A DNA stretch of 64,000 nucleotides from Aphanothece sacrum FPU1 (GCF_003864295.1 NZ_BDQK01000003.1:62001-126000), one strand, 5' to 3'; positions 17,187 through 26,042 are shown, counted from the stretch's first letter. Notes: generated by a model from the sequence alone, not told the origin. Translations and numbers: made by a program.

Positions 17187-17669
17187 GTGTCGATCAACTT
17201 CAATGAACTTCGAGAATTATTAGGGGCGATCGCTCAGACGGATATTGAGGAAGTCACCTTAAAAACGGATACTTTTGAATTAAAGATTCGTCGAGGGGGT
17301 AATGTGACTCCTTCTTTGCCTTCTATAGCGACACCAGCACCAGTGGTAGTCACGCCTACAACCCCTCCTCCCTCTGTGATAACCGCCACCCCTGTTGAAC
17401 CCCCTACCCCTTCTCCAGTGGAGAAAAAATGGGTGGCTATTACTTCGCCGATGGTAGGTACATTTTATCGCGCTCCGGCACCTGATGAGGCTGCTTTTGT
17501 CGAAGTAGGCGATCGCATAGGTAATGGCCAAACGGTTTGTATTATTGAAGCGATGAAGTTAATGAATGAAATAGAGGCCGAAGTAACGGGCCAAATTATG
17601 GAAATTGTAGTCGCTAATGGGGAACCTGTCGAATATGGTCAGACCTTAATGTGGGCCAATCCTAGTTAG
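17187..17669 (+). CDS. accB: Biotin carboxyl carrier protein of acetyl-CoA carboxylase
   Basis: The 160-residue carrier has the biotin-attachment motif IIEAMKLMNEIEAEVTG, with the modified lysine at residue 124. A proline/threonine-rich flexible linker precedes it (~40-80). The N-terminal MSINFNELRELLGAIAQTDIEEVTLKT is family-typical. Translation begins at GTG 17187; no ATG is available at the conserved N-terminus. It works with AccC (14033-15382). Confidence 0.96.
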   Translation: MSINFNELRELLGAIAQTDIEEVTLKTDTFELKIRRGGNVTPSLPSIATPAPVVVTPTTPPPSVITATPVEPPTPSPVEKKWVAITSPMVGTFYRAPAPDEAAFVEVGDRIGNGQTVCIIEAMKLMNEIEAEVTGQIMEIVVANGEPVEYGQTLMWANPS

Positions 17670-17744
17670 TTTAATATTGTTGGATTAGTATCATTAAAAA
17701 TGAGGTTATTGCCTTGTTTAATGGTATCTTGTGGGTCAAGTATG

Positions 17745-17774
17745 TTGTTTGACGACCCAAGCCAGAGGTATAAT
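17745..17774 (+). promoter_or_regulatory. Probable promoter of the higBA pair
   Basis: A perfect TATAAT at 17769-17774 is preceded by TTGTTT (17745-17750) at an 18-base spacing. GGGTC (17733-17737) and GACCC (17754-17758) form an interrupted repeat across the -35 box, a possible site for autoregulation by HigA. The start codon of higB is 26 bases beyond the -10 box. Confidence 0.5.
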
Positions 17775-17799
17775 CTGAGGATTGGGAGGCTTTGCTTTT

Positions 17800-18102
17800 A
17801 TGCACTTAATTTCAGCAGGTAAACTCAAACAGGCAGCATCAAAATACCCCGAAGTGACTAAAATTGTCAAAGCCTTTTGCCAAACTATCAAAAAAGCTCA
17901 ATGGAAAAACCTTATTGAACTGCAACAAGCTTATAAAGATGCTGAATCGGTAGGAAATTTCACTGTTTTGAATATTAAAGGGAATACATATCGTCTGATT
18001 CTCGATATTGATTATCAAGAACAAGTCGTCTATTTTAAATATTTTTTAACTCATGCAGAATATGATAAGGAGCAATGGAAGAATGACCCTTACTTTCAAT
18101 AA
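17800..18102 (+). CDS. higB: HigB-type mRNA interferase toxin
   Basis: The 100-residue RelE-superfamily toxin reads MHLISAGKLKQAASKYPEVTKIVKAFCQTIKKAQWKN and ends in KYFLTHAEYDKEQWKNDPYF, a strong HigB pattern. It cleaves ribosome-bound mRNA. The ATG at 17800 has GGGAGG at 17784-17789; the frame opens earlier only with TTG. It precedes and overlaps higA by 20 bases, the toxin-first order typical of higBA. Confidence 0.9.
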   Translation: MHLISAGKLKQAASKYPEVTKIVKAFCQTIKKAQWKNLIELQQAYKDAESVGNFTVLNIKGNTYRLILDIDYQEQVVYFKYFLTHAEYDKEQWKNDPYFQ

Positions 18103-18508
18103 AAAAAGTTACCTAAAACTTTTAGAGGAAACGAAGATTATTCCGAAGATAATTGAGACAGAGGCTGAATATCAGGACTACTTAACTGTTGCCGAAAACC
18201 TGATTTCCAAGAAAGATAACCGTACTCCAGAAGAAACAACCTTATTTCGCTTACTGGTCAAATTAATAGAAGACTATGAAGAACAATATTATTCGTTAGA
18301 AGATTGGAGCCACCTCCCACCCCATGAAATTTTACAACATCTTTTAGAATCTAGTGAGACTCAACAAGCACATTTAGTCGAAGTGATTGGTTCTGACCGT
18401 GAGTTGATTTCAGCCCTAGTTAATGGTCAACAAACAATTAGTGTTGAACAAGCAAAAAAATTAGGAGTATATTTTAAGGTTGCACCTAGTTTATTTATTG
18501 AGTCTTAG
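18083..18508 (+). CDS. higA: HigA-type antitoxin
   Basis: The 141-residue protein starts at ATG 18083 inside higB. The central LISKKDNRTPEETTLFRLLVKLIEDYEEQYY and the C-terminal helix-turn-helix (SDRELISALVNGQQTISVEQAKKLGVYFKVAPSLFI) match the HigA group that pairs with this toxin. It neutralises HigB and probably represses the operon. Confidence 0.88.
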   Translation: MTLTFNKKSYLKLLEETKIIPKIIETEAEYQDYLTVAENLISKKDNRTPEETTLFRLLVKLIEDYEEQYYSLEDWSHLPPHEILQHLLESSETQQAHLVEVIGSDRELISALVNGQQTISVEQAKKLGVYFKVAPSLFIES

Positions 18509-18612
18509 GAAAGTCTTGGTCGTATAAATTGTATTCAGTTAGTGGTTGATTTACTTTAGCAGAAGTCATAAGTCATATCAGGTTGACTATTTTATTTATT
18601 ATATAATAGATA

Positions 18613-18629
18613 ACAGGCAAGATGCCTGT
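18613..18629. repeat. Small hairpin repeat in the higA-Uma2 gap
   Basis: ACAGGCA-AGA-TGCCTGT has 7-bp arms with a 3-base loop. The remaining 210-bp gap is AT-rich and shows no gene. Confidence 0.5.
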
Positions 18630-18718
18630 GCCACTTTGATTTTGTTATAAAGTTGTTATAATTTAATTATTACCTACATCTGTATTCCTTTAATAATCAT
18701 AATAGGAGTCAAGGAAAA

Positions 18719-19285
18719 ATGGTTCAAATACTAACTAAAACTTATTCTTTTGAAGAATATCTCAACTATGATGATGGGACAGACAACAAGTATGAATTAG
18801 TTAATGGAGAGTTAAAACTTATTCCAACTGCTAGTGGTTTTCATGTTTTGATATTACATTTAATTTTTAATATTTTAGAGCAAGAAATTGACAAATTAAA
18901 ACAGCAGTGGAAAGTTATGCCAGGAACAGTCGGTGTCAGAACTTCTAAGAATAAATCAAGAATTCCTGATTTAATTATTTTGTCGGAAAGTCAATGTCAA
19001 GATATTCGAGAAATGTCTACAGCAGTTTTAGAATCTCCTCCTATGTTAGCAGTGGAAATTGTTAGTCCAGGAAATTCAGATGATGACTATCGTTATAAGC
19101 GTTCTGAATATGCGGTTAGAGAAATACCTGAATATTGGATTATTGATCCAGAGGCAAAAAAAGTATCAGTATTATTGTTAGTTTCTGGGTTTTATGAAGT
19201 GACAGAATTTACAGAAGAACAAGATATTAAATCTTTGCTTTTTCCTGATTTAAAGTTAACTGTTAAACAAGTTTTTGATATATAA
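18719..19285 (+). CDS. Uma2-family (DUF820) putative restriction-endonuclease-fold protein
   Basis: The 188-residue protein is of a family greatly expanded in cyanobacteria. It shows SFEEYLNYDDGTDNKYELVNGELKLIPTASGFH, then IPDLIILSESQCQ, PPMLAVEIVSPGNSDDDYRYKRSEYA and PEYWIIDPEAKKVSVL. The PD-(D/E)xK residues are the Asp of IPDLIIL and the Glu of VEIVS. The biological role is unknown; nuclease activity is only inferred from the fold. A truncated relative lies at 28254-28679. Confidence 0.82.
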   Translation: MVQILTKTYSFEEYLNYDDGTDNKYELVNGELKLIPTASGFHVLILHLIFNILEQEIDKLKQQWKVMPGTVGVRTSKNKSRIPDLIILSESQCQDIREMSTAVLESPPMLAVEIVSPGNSDDDYRYKRSEYAVREIPEYWIIDPEAKKVSVLLLVSGFYEVTEFTEEQDIKSLLFPDLKLTVKQVFDI

Positions 19286-19338
19286 TTTGTTTATCTTTAT
19301 TGAGTAAAATTAAATAAAATTATATTTTTTTGTTTCCA

Positions 19339-20148
19339 ATGTATGATAATGTTTGTAAATTTCTAGCAGAAAGATTTAGTAGTGACTTTGCTAACTGGTT
19401 ACTAAATAAACCCATTGAACTCACAGAATTAAAACCCACAGAACTCTCATTAAATCCTATTAGAGCAGATTCTCTCATTTTTTTGCAATCAGAAGAAATT
19501 GTCCTGCATATTGAGTTTCAAACCTCACCGGATGAAGATATACCCTTTAGGATGACTGACTATCGTTTACGGGTGTATCGTCGTTATCCCAATAAGGAAA
19601 TGTATCAGGTGGTAATTTATCTAAAACCCAGTAATTCAGAATTAGTGTATCAAAATACCTTTGAGTTAACTAATTTACGTCATCAATTCCAGATTATTCG
19701 TCTTTGGGAAGAACCGACAACTATTTTTATGGAAACTCCTGGTTTATTACCATTTGCTGTTCTCAGTCGTACCGATAACCCTACAGAAACATTAACTCAA
19801 ATTGCCTCTATTATTGACGATATTCCTAACCGACAAAGACAAGGTGATATTAGTGCCTCCACTGCTATTCTATCTGGGTTAAAATTAGATCAAGAGAGTA
19901 TTCAACGAATTCTTAGGAGTGATATCATGCGCGAATCAGTTATTTATCAAGAAATTTTCCATGAAGGTGAAATTCAAGGAGAAAAAAAAGGTGAAAAGAA
20001 AGGAGAACAAAAAGCAATTAGAAAAATAGCTTTAAATATGCTTCAAAATAACATGAATCTGGAGGATATTGTTAAGCTAACAGGACTAACCTTAGAACAA
20101 ATTCAGCAAATTAGTTTATCTTTGAATAACCAAGAACAATCAAAGTAA
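19339..20148 (+). CDS. Rpn-family recombination-promoting nuclease-like protein
   Basis: The 269-residue protein has an N-terminal PD-(D/E)xK-type core: FANWLL, then RADSLIFLQSEEIVLHIEFQTSPDEDIPFRMTDYRLRVYRRYP, with the E-x-Q motif. It has a helical C-terminus including a lysine/glycine-rich run (GEKKGEKKGEQK) encoded by short DNA repeats near 19975-20010. These proteins are linked to transposase-like DNA nicking. ATG 19339 is preferred over TTG 19330. Its tail is duplicated immediately downstream. Confidence 0.78.
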   Translation: MYDNVCKFLAERFSSDFANWLLNKPIELTELKPTELSLNPIRADSLIFLQSEEIVLHIEFQTSPDEDIPFRMTDYRLRVYRRYPNKEMYQVVIYLKPSNSELVYQNTFELTNLRHQFQIIRLWEEPTTIFMETPGLLPFAVLSRTDNPTETLTQIASIIDDIPNRQRQGDISASTAILSGLKLDQESIQRILRSDIMRESVIYQEIFHEGEIQGEKKGEKKGEQKAIRKIALNMLQNNMNLEDIVKLTGLTLEQIQQISLSLNNQEQSK

Positions 20149-20159
20149 AAATTAATCTT

Positions 20160-20336
20160 ATGCACGAATCAGTTATCTATGAAAAAATTTTCCATGAAGG
20201 TGAAATCAAAGCTATCCGAAAAATAGCTTTAAATATGCTCAAAAATAACATGAATATGGAGGATATTGCTAAAGTAACAGGATTAACTTTAAAAGAAATT
20301 CAACAACTTAGTTTATCTTTGAATCAGGAGGATTAA
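20160..20336 (+). pseudogene. Duplicated tail of the Rpn-like gene
   Basis: A 58-codon frame begins MHESVIYEKIFHEGEIKAIR and ends at TAA 20334-20336. It is a near copy of the last ~75 residues of the preceding gene (MRESVIYQEIFHEGEIQ.., then KIALNMLQNNMNLEDIVKLTGLTLEQIQ). The copy lacks the GEKKGEKKGEQ insert and the nuclease core. It arose by partial tandem duplication and is probably non-functional, though it is open and has an ATG. Confidence 0.7.
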
Positions 20337-20355
20337 TTTATCTACTTGAGGTTTT

Positions 20356-20538
20356 ATGAAAACTCTAATCACGTTAAAAATAGAGAAATTTGAAGAAAAA
20401 GGACAAGAGTATTTTGTGGCAACTACCGAACAAATACAAGGATTAGTTGCTGAAGGTAACACCATTGAGGAAGTCGTAGAAATTGCTTCAGATTTAGCTA
20501 AAATTTTAACCGACAATGATGATTATGGAACGAGATAA
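20356..20538 (+). CDS. DUF1902/HicB-like small protein
   Basis: The 60-residue protein reads KIEKFEEKGQEYFVATTEQIQGLVAEGNTIEEVVEIASDL, matching the HicB-related DUF1902 pattern (aromatic strand, A-T-x-x-x-x-x-G-L, then a helix). It has TTGAGG 6-10 bases upstream of the ATG. It overlaps the following mntA start by 14 bases. No HicA partner follows. It may be an orphan antitoxin. Confidence 0.6.
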   Translation: MKTLITLKIEKFEEKGQEYFVATTEQIQGLVAEGNTIEEVVEIASDLAKILTDNDDYGTR

Positions 20539-20815
20539 GGTACTTAATATCCTAAAAATAAATTACCAAATTATAGAAGATTATGGTATTAAATCTTTAG
20601 CAATTTTTGGATCAGTTGTTAGAAACGAGGCAACTGTTAATAGTGATGTTGATATTTTAGTAGAGTTTACGGAAAAAGTTACATTTGATCGCTATATGGA
20701 TTTAAAATTTTATTTAGAAGATTGTTTAGGTACTAAAGTAGATTTAGTAACTCACAATATGCTAAAGTCTCCAATTCGTCAAACCGTTAAACAAGAAGCG
20801 ATTTATGTCTCGTAG
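20525..20815 (+). CDS. mntA: MntA-type nucleotidyltransferase antitoxin
   Basis: The 96-residue minimal nucleotidyltransferase carries the GS-x10-DxD motif in IFGSVVRNEATVNSDVDILVEF. In HEPN/MNT modules this enzyme AMPylates the HepT toxin to silence it. ATG 20525 is preferred among three clustered ATGs. Its last 11 bases overlap a hepT-like start, but that toxin gene is truncated (20805-20924), so the antitoxin is left without a full partner. Confidence 0.82.
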   Translation: MERDKVLNILKINYQIIEDYGIKSLAIFGSVVRNEATVNSDVDILVEFTEKVTFDRYMDLKFYLEDCLGTKVDLVTHNMLKSPIRQTVKQEAIYVS

Positions 20816-20924
20816 TATTCGGTTATATTTAGAGGATATTATTATTAGTGGTAATAAAGTTTTGCGTTATACTCAAGATATCAACTTTGAGGCATTTATG
20901 AATTATGCTCCCATATTCCCTTAA
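20805..20924 (+). pseudogene. hepT: HepT (HEPN) toxin gene truncated after ~30 codons
   Basis: The frame begins MSRSIRLYLEDIIISGNKVLRYTQDINFEAFM, as in HEPN/DUF86 RNase toxins (usually ~110 residues). It then runs into the start of the DUF433 gene and stops at TAA 20922-20924. The catalytic R-x4-6-H motif, which lies further along in HepT, is absent. The break is at about 20895-20905, where the ATG of the next gene lies. Confidence 0.75.
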
Positions 20925-21306
20925 ATTACCCCCTCAATTACAACAAGAAGCAGAAAAATATGCTACTGATCAAGGCATAACATTAGATAATCTAATTATT
21001 TGGGCAATTGCAGAAAAAATTGGCAGTTTAAAGCAAAAATTAGATGATCCTAATTTTCCAGATATTGTCTATTGTCGTAATATAGAAGGTGAAATGATTC
21101 CTAAATTACGAGGCACAAATATACAAGTAAAAACTTTAGTTATTGCTATACAAAATTGGAGATTAACACCTAAACAAGTTGCTGATGAATATGGAATAAA
21201 TGAAGAACAAGTTATTAACATAATGGCATTTTATGAAAGTCATCGTCAAGAAATTGATGCTGTGATCGCTACTGATAAAATTATTGAATCTATCTATAAT
21301 GACTAA
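20905..21306 (+). CDS. DUF433-type antitoxin with N-terminal helical region
   Basis: The 133-residue protein has an N-terminal YSLKLPPQLQQEAEKYATDQGITLDNLIIWAIAEK, which is ribbon-helix-helix-like. A DUF433 helix-turn-helix follows: KLRGTNIQVKTLVIAIQNWRLTPKQVADEYGINEEQVINIMAFYESHRQEIDA. DUF433 proteins commonly precede DUF5615 PIN-like toxins. Its ATG overlaps the truncated hepT remnant and its end overlaps the truncated DUF5615 start by 8 bases. Confidence 0.78.
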   Translation: MLPYSLKLPPQLQQEAEKYATDQGITLDNLIIWAIAEKIGSLKQKLDDPNFPDIVYCRNIEGEMIPKLRGTNIQVKTLVIAIQNWRLTPKQVADEYGINEEQVINIMAFYESHRQEIDAVIATDKIIESIYND

Positions 21307-21382
21307 GTTAAAGTTACATTTAGATGCTGACACTTCTATTAAAGCTTTACAGTTTACAAAAATTTGTGCTAGAATAACATAG
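21299..21382 (+). pseudogene. DUF5615 PIN-like toxin gene truncated after ~17 codons
   Basis: The frame reads MTKLKLHLDADTSIKALQ, the characteristic start of DUF5615 toxins including the first acidic catalytic residues (LDAD). It then diverges and stops at TAG 21380-21382. A full toxin is about 110-120 residues. The DUF433 antitoxin before it is intact. Confidence 0.7.
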
Positions 21383-21421
21383 TATGTTAGTCTAATAGCT
21401 AATTCATCGAGGAAACAAAAA

Positions 21422-21658
21422 ATGGATACTAAAACCTATGATGATATATTTAGTGCAGCATTAGCCTTATCACCTAGTTCAAAAGTAATGTTAGCTGAAC
21501 ATTTACTGAAAAGTTTAGATAATGAAAATCAAGAAGAAATTGATAAAGCTTGGGTAGAAGAAGCAGAAAAAAGAATAGAAGAAATAGAAAAAGGTGAAAT
21601 TCAAATGATCAGTAAAGAACAAGTATTTAAAGAACTTAATTTAAAAAGACAATCATGA
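21422..21658 (+). CDS. Addiction-module antitoxin (TIGR02574-like)
   Basis: The 78-residue helical, acidic protein contains FSAALALSPSSKVMLAEHLLKSLD and IDKAWVEEAEKRIEEIEKGEI, matching the addiction-module component family paired with RelE/ParE toxins. GAGGA lies 10 bases before the ATG. Its stop overlaps the toxin start (ATGA), indicating coupled translation. Confidence 0.82.
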   Translation: MDTKTYDDIFSAALALSPSSKVMLAEHLLKSLDNENQEEIDKAWVEEAEKRIEEIEKGEIQMISKEQVFKELNLKRQS

Positions 21659-21945
21659 TTTTTGAATTTCATCCCAAAGCAAAGCAGGAATTAGAAGAAG
21701 CAGTTAGTTATTATGATAGTATTAGTCAAGTATTAGGAGGTCAGTTTATCTTAGAAATCCAACGAACTTTAGATCGTATTGAAAAATTTCCTCAAGCTTG
21801 GCCTCAACTATCAAAAAATACTCGGAGATGTCGAGTTGTTGCTTTTCCCTACGGTATTGTATATCAACTTAAAGAAAAAGAAATTTTTGTTATTGCTGTT
21901 ATGAACCTTCACCGAAAACCTAACTATTGGACTGATAGGAAATAA
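21655..21945 (+). CDS. RelE/ParE-family toxin
   Basis: The 96-residue toxin reads FEFHPKAKQELEEAVSYYDSISQVLGGQFILEIQRTLDRIEKFPQAWPQL and ends VVAFPYGIVYQLKEKEIFVIAVMNLHRKPNYW, as in ParE-type toxins that follow TIGR02574 antitoxins. Length is complete, so this pair looks functional. The gene overlaps the antitoxin by 4 bases. Confidence 0.85.
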   Translation: MIFEFHPKAKQELEEAVSYYDSISQVLGGQFILEIQRTLDRIEKFPQAWPQLSKNTRRCRVVAFPYGIVYQLKEKEIFVIAVMNLHRKPNYWTDRK

Positions 21946-21998
21946 TAGTATTGTAGGTTGGGTTGAGGAACGAAACCCAACAAATAGGTATAAAATCG

Positions 21999-22208
21999 GA
22001 TTTAACAGTGTTAAATCCCTACAAAATATCATAATTACTGTAGGGGCATAATACCATTATGCCCTGTGATTATTGTTAGGTTAATTTGACAAAAATCACA
22101 ATCAGGGGAATGAGTTTTAACAGTGTTAAATACCTACAAATTATGATAATTACTGTAGGGGCATAATACCATTATGCCCTGTTCTTATTGTTAGATTAAC
22201 TTGACACA
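21999..22208. repeat. 115-bp unit repeated twice in tandem
   Basis: Two copies offset by 115 bp share TTAACAGTGTTAAAT, ATAATTACTGTAGGGGCATA and ATACCATTATGCCCTG. Each holds two small palindromes (TTTAACAGTGTTAAA and GGGCATAATACCATTATGCCC). A GTAGGTTGGGTT repeat precedes them at 21953-21985. The 264-bp gap holds no gene. Confidence 0.75.
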
Positions 22209-22209
22209 A

Positions 22210-22821
22210 TTATTGTTGTTTAGGTTTCTTAAGCCATTTGAAAGAATTACAAATCAACCGACGAAAATGGTAAAGATAAGCAGATGTAAACACCCAACTA
22301 ATGGATAAGATGGTCACTTGCGTATCTGATAATTCTGAATTTTGATAAGACGATGAAAAAACATGAGGATCCAATGAAAAAAGTATAAGTACACCCATTA
22401 AGACAGCAAAAATTGAGACAAACCAACCCCAAATACCCTCGCCTAAACTTCGATAGTTTGGCATCCATGAGGGCAATTTAGGGTTAGGATTACTCCAAAG
22501 TAATTGATAAATATGGGCTAATAAAAACACTGGAAATAGTAGACCTAAAAAACACGCCCAAAGGATAATTGGCAAATTCAATAATATTTTGTCTTTAGAA
22601 TTTCCTATCATTGCTAAAATTGCCACTCCACTAATGACTCCAATAATTCTTAATAAAAAAATAATTAAACAAAAAGATAATAAGAGAATTATAGTTTTAA
22701 GCCAACAATGAGGATAAGGAAACCAGACTGGATAGTAATTTTTATTGGTGGCTTTTTGCTTTTGACTGTTGGGTTTTGACTGTTGGTTATCAATGTTGGA
22801 ATTCATTTTGATGATCATCAT
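22210..22821 (-). CDS. Putative membrane protein
   Basis: The 203-residue protein has four hydrophobic spans (roughly residues 45-72, 88-108, 130-150 and 172-190) and a polar, Asn/Gln-rich N-terminus. I do not recognise a family. Several ATGs cluster at the start (22821, 22818, 22806), so the true start is uncertain. It stands alone on the minus strand beside tandem repeats. Confidence 0.55.
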   Translation of the reverse strand: MMIIKMNSNIDNQQSKPNSQKQKATNKNYYPVWFPYPHCWLKTIILLLSFCLIIFLLRIIGVISGVAILAMIGNSKDKILLNLPIILWACFLGLLFPVFLLAHIYQLLWSNPNPKLPSWMPNYRSLGEGIWGWFVSIFAVLMGVLILFSLDPHVFSSSYQNSELSDTQVTILSISWVFTSAYLYHFRRLICNSFKWLKKPKQQ

Positions 22822-22923
22822 CCCTACGGAATGAACTAAAGTCTCATTTCTAGTATTCCCGTAGTCGTACTAAAACTAACAAGTCTAAAAAATAACTTCT
22901 GGAAAGCGATCACATCCCAACCC

Positions 22924-22980
22924 CCGACAGATTAACCAAGGATCAGGGATAATTGATAATAGAGTCCCAATATAACGGAG
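22924..22980 (+). repeat. Partial duplication of the leuS leader
   Basis: CGACA.ATTA.CCAA..ATCAGGGATAATT and AGTCCCAATATAACG are shared with 23324-23405. The leuS copy has about 30 extra bases between the two blocks. In the leuS copy the second block encodes SQYN of LeuRS. Confidence 0.65.
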
Positions 22981-22988
22981 ATTAAACC

Positions 22989-23273
22989 ATGTCTGATGAT
23001 GATTTAAAGAAATTGATTGAATCAAACGCCCGTGCAATTGAAGCATTAACTGACAATTTTGCCTCATTCCAAAAAGAATGGCAAAAAGACAGGGAGGAGT
23101 GGCAAAAAGATAGAAGGGGTATCTATCAGCTATTAGGACAATTAACCCGTTCTATGTCAGATTTTTATGAAGTACAATCAGATTTTTACCGACGCTTTGA
23201 TCAGATAGATGAAAGACAAGCTAGGATGACTGAGATCCTCGATCGCTTATCCCCTCCCGAAAACAAGCAATAA
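22989..23273 (+). CDS. Small coiled-coil protein, unknown function
   Basis: The 94-residue hydrophilic helical protein (LIESNARAIEALTDNFASFQKEWQKDREEWQKDRRGIYQLL.. then FYRRFDQIDERQARMTEILDRL) belongs to a common cyanobacterial type. WQKDREEWQKDR is an internal repeat. Its upstream region (22924-22980) is a partial copy of the leader and first codons of leuS. It could be a regulator-like coiled-coil accessory protein; the function is unknown. Confidence 0.6.
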   Translation: MSDDDLKKLIESNARAIEALTDNFASFQKEWQKDREEWQKDRRGIYQLLGQLTRSMSDFYEVQSDFYRRFDQIDERQARMTEILDRLSPPENKQ

Positions 23274-23385
23274 ATCAGTTCTCCTTACCTCATTACCCCA
23301 TCACCCCCTCACCCCCTCACCTTCCGACACATTACCCAACAATCAGGGATAATTAATCAAGAAAATAGCAGTGGAGTAGACATTC

Positions 23386-25956
23386 GTGGAGTCCCAATAT
23401 AACGCAGCAGCGATCGAACAAAAATGGCAAGAAGACTGGGTTAAACAAGGGTTAGACAAAACCCCAGAAAACAGCGATAAACCCAAATTTTACGCCTTAT
23501 CCATGTTTCCCTACCCTTCAGGAAACCTACACATGGGTCATGTTCGCAACTATGTCATTACTGATGTTATCGCCCGTCTCAAGCGTCTGCAAGGGTATCG
23601 CGTCTTACATCCGATGGGTTGGGATGCGTTTGGACTTCCTGCCGAAAATGCTGCCATCGATCGCGGTATTCCCCCCGCAGAATGGACGTATAAAAATATT
23701 GCCCAAATGAAACAACAACTACAAACATTGGGACTGTCTATTGACTGGGATCGAGAAGTGGCCACCTGTTCCCCAGACTATTACAAATGGACACAATGGC
23801 TATTTTTACAATTTTATCAAGCAGGGTTAGCTTATCAAAAAGAAGCGGCTGTTAACTGGGACCCCATCGATCAAACCGTCTTAGCGAATGAACAAGTAGA
23901 CAGTGAGGGTTATTCCTGGCGATCGGGTGCTAAAGTAGAACGGAAACTATTGCGTCAGTGGTTCTTTAAAATTACTGATTATGCAGAACAATTATTAAAC
24001 GACCTCGATAAATTACCAGGATGGCCCGACCGTGTTAAATTAATGCAGGAAAACTGGATCGGTAAGTCTGTCGGTGCATATTTGGAATTTCCCATCAAAG
24101 GGAGTGAGGAGAAGATTGCCGTCTTTACCACCCGTCCTGATACGGTTTATGGCGTAACTTACGTCGTTTTAGCCCCAGAACATCCTTTAACCCCTAAAGT
24201 TACCACTGCTAAGCAACAAAAAGCAGTAGACGCATTCATCAAAGAAGTAGCAAGCGAAAGCGAAATAGAACGAACCGCAGAGGATAAACCTAAACGGGGT
24301 ATCTTAACCGGAGGAACTGCCATAAATCCCTTTAATGGTCAAGAAATCCCCATTTTAATCGCTGATTATGTCCTTTATGAATATGGTACAGGTGCAGTGA
24401 TGGGAGTTCCGGCCCATGATACCCGTGATTTTAAGTTTGCAAATAAGAACAAACTTACTATTAAAGTGGTTATTGTTCCTGAAGACAGCAAAGAAACCAA
24501 CCCCAAATTAACCGAAGCGTATACAGAACCAGGAATTATGGTTAATTCCGGTAAATTTGATGGAATGAAGTCTACAGAGAGCAAAACCGCCATTATTGAG
24601 TATGCAGAAAAAGAGGGTTACGGTAAAGCTAGAATACAGTACCGTTTGCGAGATTGGTTGATTTCTCGTCAGCGTTATTGGGGTTGTCCCATTCCTGTGG
24701 TTCATTGTCCTAGTTGCGGTAGCATTGCGGTTCCTGATGCAGATTTACCCGTTAAATTGCCCGAAAATGTCGAATTTACGGGACGGGGGACTTCTCCTTT
24801 GGCAAAATTGGAAGATTGGATCAATGTTTCTTGTCCTAGTTGTGGGGAACCTGCAAAGCGTGAAACCGATACAATGGACACATTTATTGATTCATCTTGG
24901 TATTATTTAAGATATACGGATGCAGTCAATGATCAAGAAGCTTTTAAGTTAGAAAAAGCCAATGATTGGATGGGTGTAGATCAATATGTTGGTGGTATTG
25001 AACACGCTATTTTACACCTGTTATATTCCCGCTTTTTTACTAAAGTATTGCGAGACAGAGGTTTAGTAAATGTAGATGAACCTTTTAAACGTCTTTTGAC
25101 ACAGGGAATGGTACAAGCTTTAACTTACAAAAATCCGCAAACAGGTAAATATGTCCCCTTGGAAAATGTCGTCTATAAAGATGATAATTACCGTGATCGT
25201 GAAACAGGAGAAATTTTATCTTTCTTCTTTGAGAAGATGTCTAAATCTAAATATAATGGGGTCGATCCACAACAAGTTTTAGGCAAATATGGGGCAGATA
25301 CAGCGCGAATGTTTATTTTATTTACTGCACCTCCTGAGAAAGATTTAGAATGGAATGATGCGGGAGTAGAAGGACAATTTCGCTTTTTAAATCGGGTATG
25401 GCGATTAGTAGTTGAATATGGAGAAAACAAACATCATAAAGTCAAGAAAAACCCTGAGTTAACTAAAGTTGAAAAAGACTTAAGATGGGCGATACATACT
25501 GCTATTAAAGAGATATCCGAAGACTTAGAAGGAGACTATCAATTTAATACCGCAGTTTCGGAGTTAATGAAGTTAAGTAATGCCCTAAATGATGCTAAAT
25601 CTTTTGATTCTGCGGTCTATCAAGAAGGGATAGAAACCTTATTAATTTTATTGTCACCTTTTGCCCCTCATATTGCTGAGGAATTATGGCATAATTTGGG
25701 ATATAAAAAGTCGATTCATTTAGCAAGTTGGCCACAGCTTGATCCTGATGCTTTGGTAGTAGATGAAATTACCTTAGTTATTCAAATTATGGGTAAGACA
25801 AGAGGAACTATTCAAGTATCAGCAAGTGCGACTAAAGATGAGTTAGAAAAGTTAGCCCGTGAGTCAGAAGTAGGTAAGCGTTATTTAGAGGATGCAGAGG
25901 TTAAAAAGGTGATTGTTGTCCCTGGAAAATTAGTTAATTTTGTCGTTGGTAAATAA
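23386..25956 (+). CDS. leuS: Leucyl-tRNA synthetase
   Basis: The 856-residue class I synthetase has the HIGH-type motif [11 protein letters not shown] (~40-50) and KMSKSKYNG (~620). The editing domain lies around residues 225-420 ([20 protein letters not shown]). The zinc-like Cys segments are CPSCGSI and CPSCGEP. Translation begins at GTG 23386. Single-copy essential gene within an otherwise accessory stretch. Confidence 0.97.
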   Translation: MESQYNAAAIEQKWQEDWVKQGLDKTPENSDKPKFYALSMFPYPSGNLHMGHVRNYVITDVIARLKRLQGYRVLHPMGWDAFGLPAENAAIDRGIPPAEWTYKNIAQMKQQLQTLGLSIDWDREVATCSPDYYKWTQWLFLQFYQAGLAYQKEAAVNWDPIDQTVLANEQVDSEGYSWRSGAKVERKLLRQWFFKITDYAEQLLNDLDKLPGWPDRVKLMQENWIGKSVGAYLEFPIKGSEEKIAVFTTRPDTVYGVTYVVLAPEHPLTPKVTTAKQQKAVDAFIKEVASESEIERTAEDKPKRGILTGGTAINPFNGQEIPILIADYVLYEYGTGAVMGVPAHDTRDFKFANKNKLTIKVVIVPEDSKETNPKLTEAYTEPGIMVNSGKFDGMKSTESKTAIIEYAEKEGYGKARIQYRLRDWLISRQRYWGCPIPVVHCPSCGSIAVPDADLPVKLPENVEFTGRGTSPLAKLEDWINVSCPSCGEPAKRETDTMDTFIDSSWYYLRYTDAVNDQEAFKLEKANDWMGVDQYVGGIEHAILHLLYSRFFTKVLRDRGLVNVDEPFKRLLTQGMVQALTYKNPQTGKYVPLENVVYKDDNYRDRETGEILSFFFEKMSKSKYNGVDPQQVLGKYGADTARMFILFTAPPEKDLEWNDAGVEGQFRFLNRVWRLVVEYGENKHHKVKKNPELTKVEKDLRWAIHTAIKEISEDLEGDYQFNTAVSELMKLSNALNDAKSFDSAVYQEGIETLLILLSPFAPHIAEELWHNLGYKKSIHLASWPQLDPDALVVDEITLVIQIMGKTRGTIQVSASATKDELEKLARESEVGKRYLEDAEVKKVIVVPGKLVNFVVGK

Positions 25957-26042
25957 CTCCGTAGGGTGGGCAATGCCCACCTTTCGCTTTGAAGGTATAT
26001 AATAAAATAGTCATTCGTGGGATAGTTCAATTCCCTAATGCC

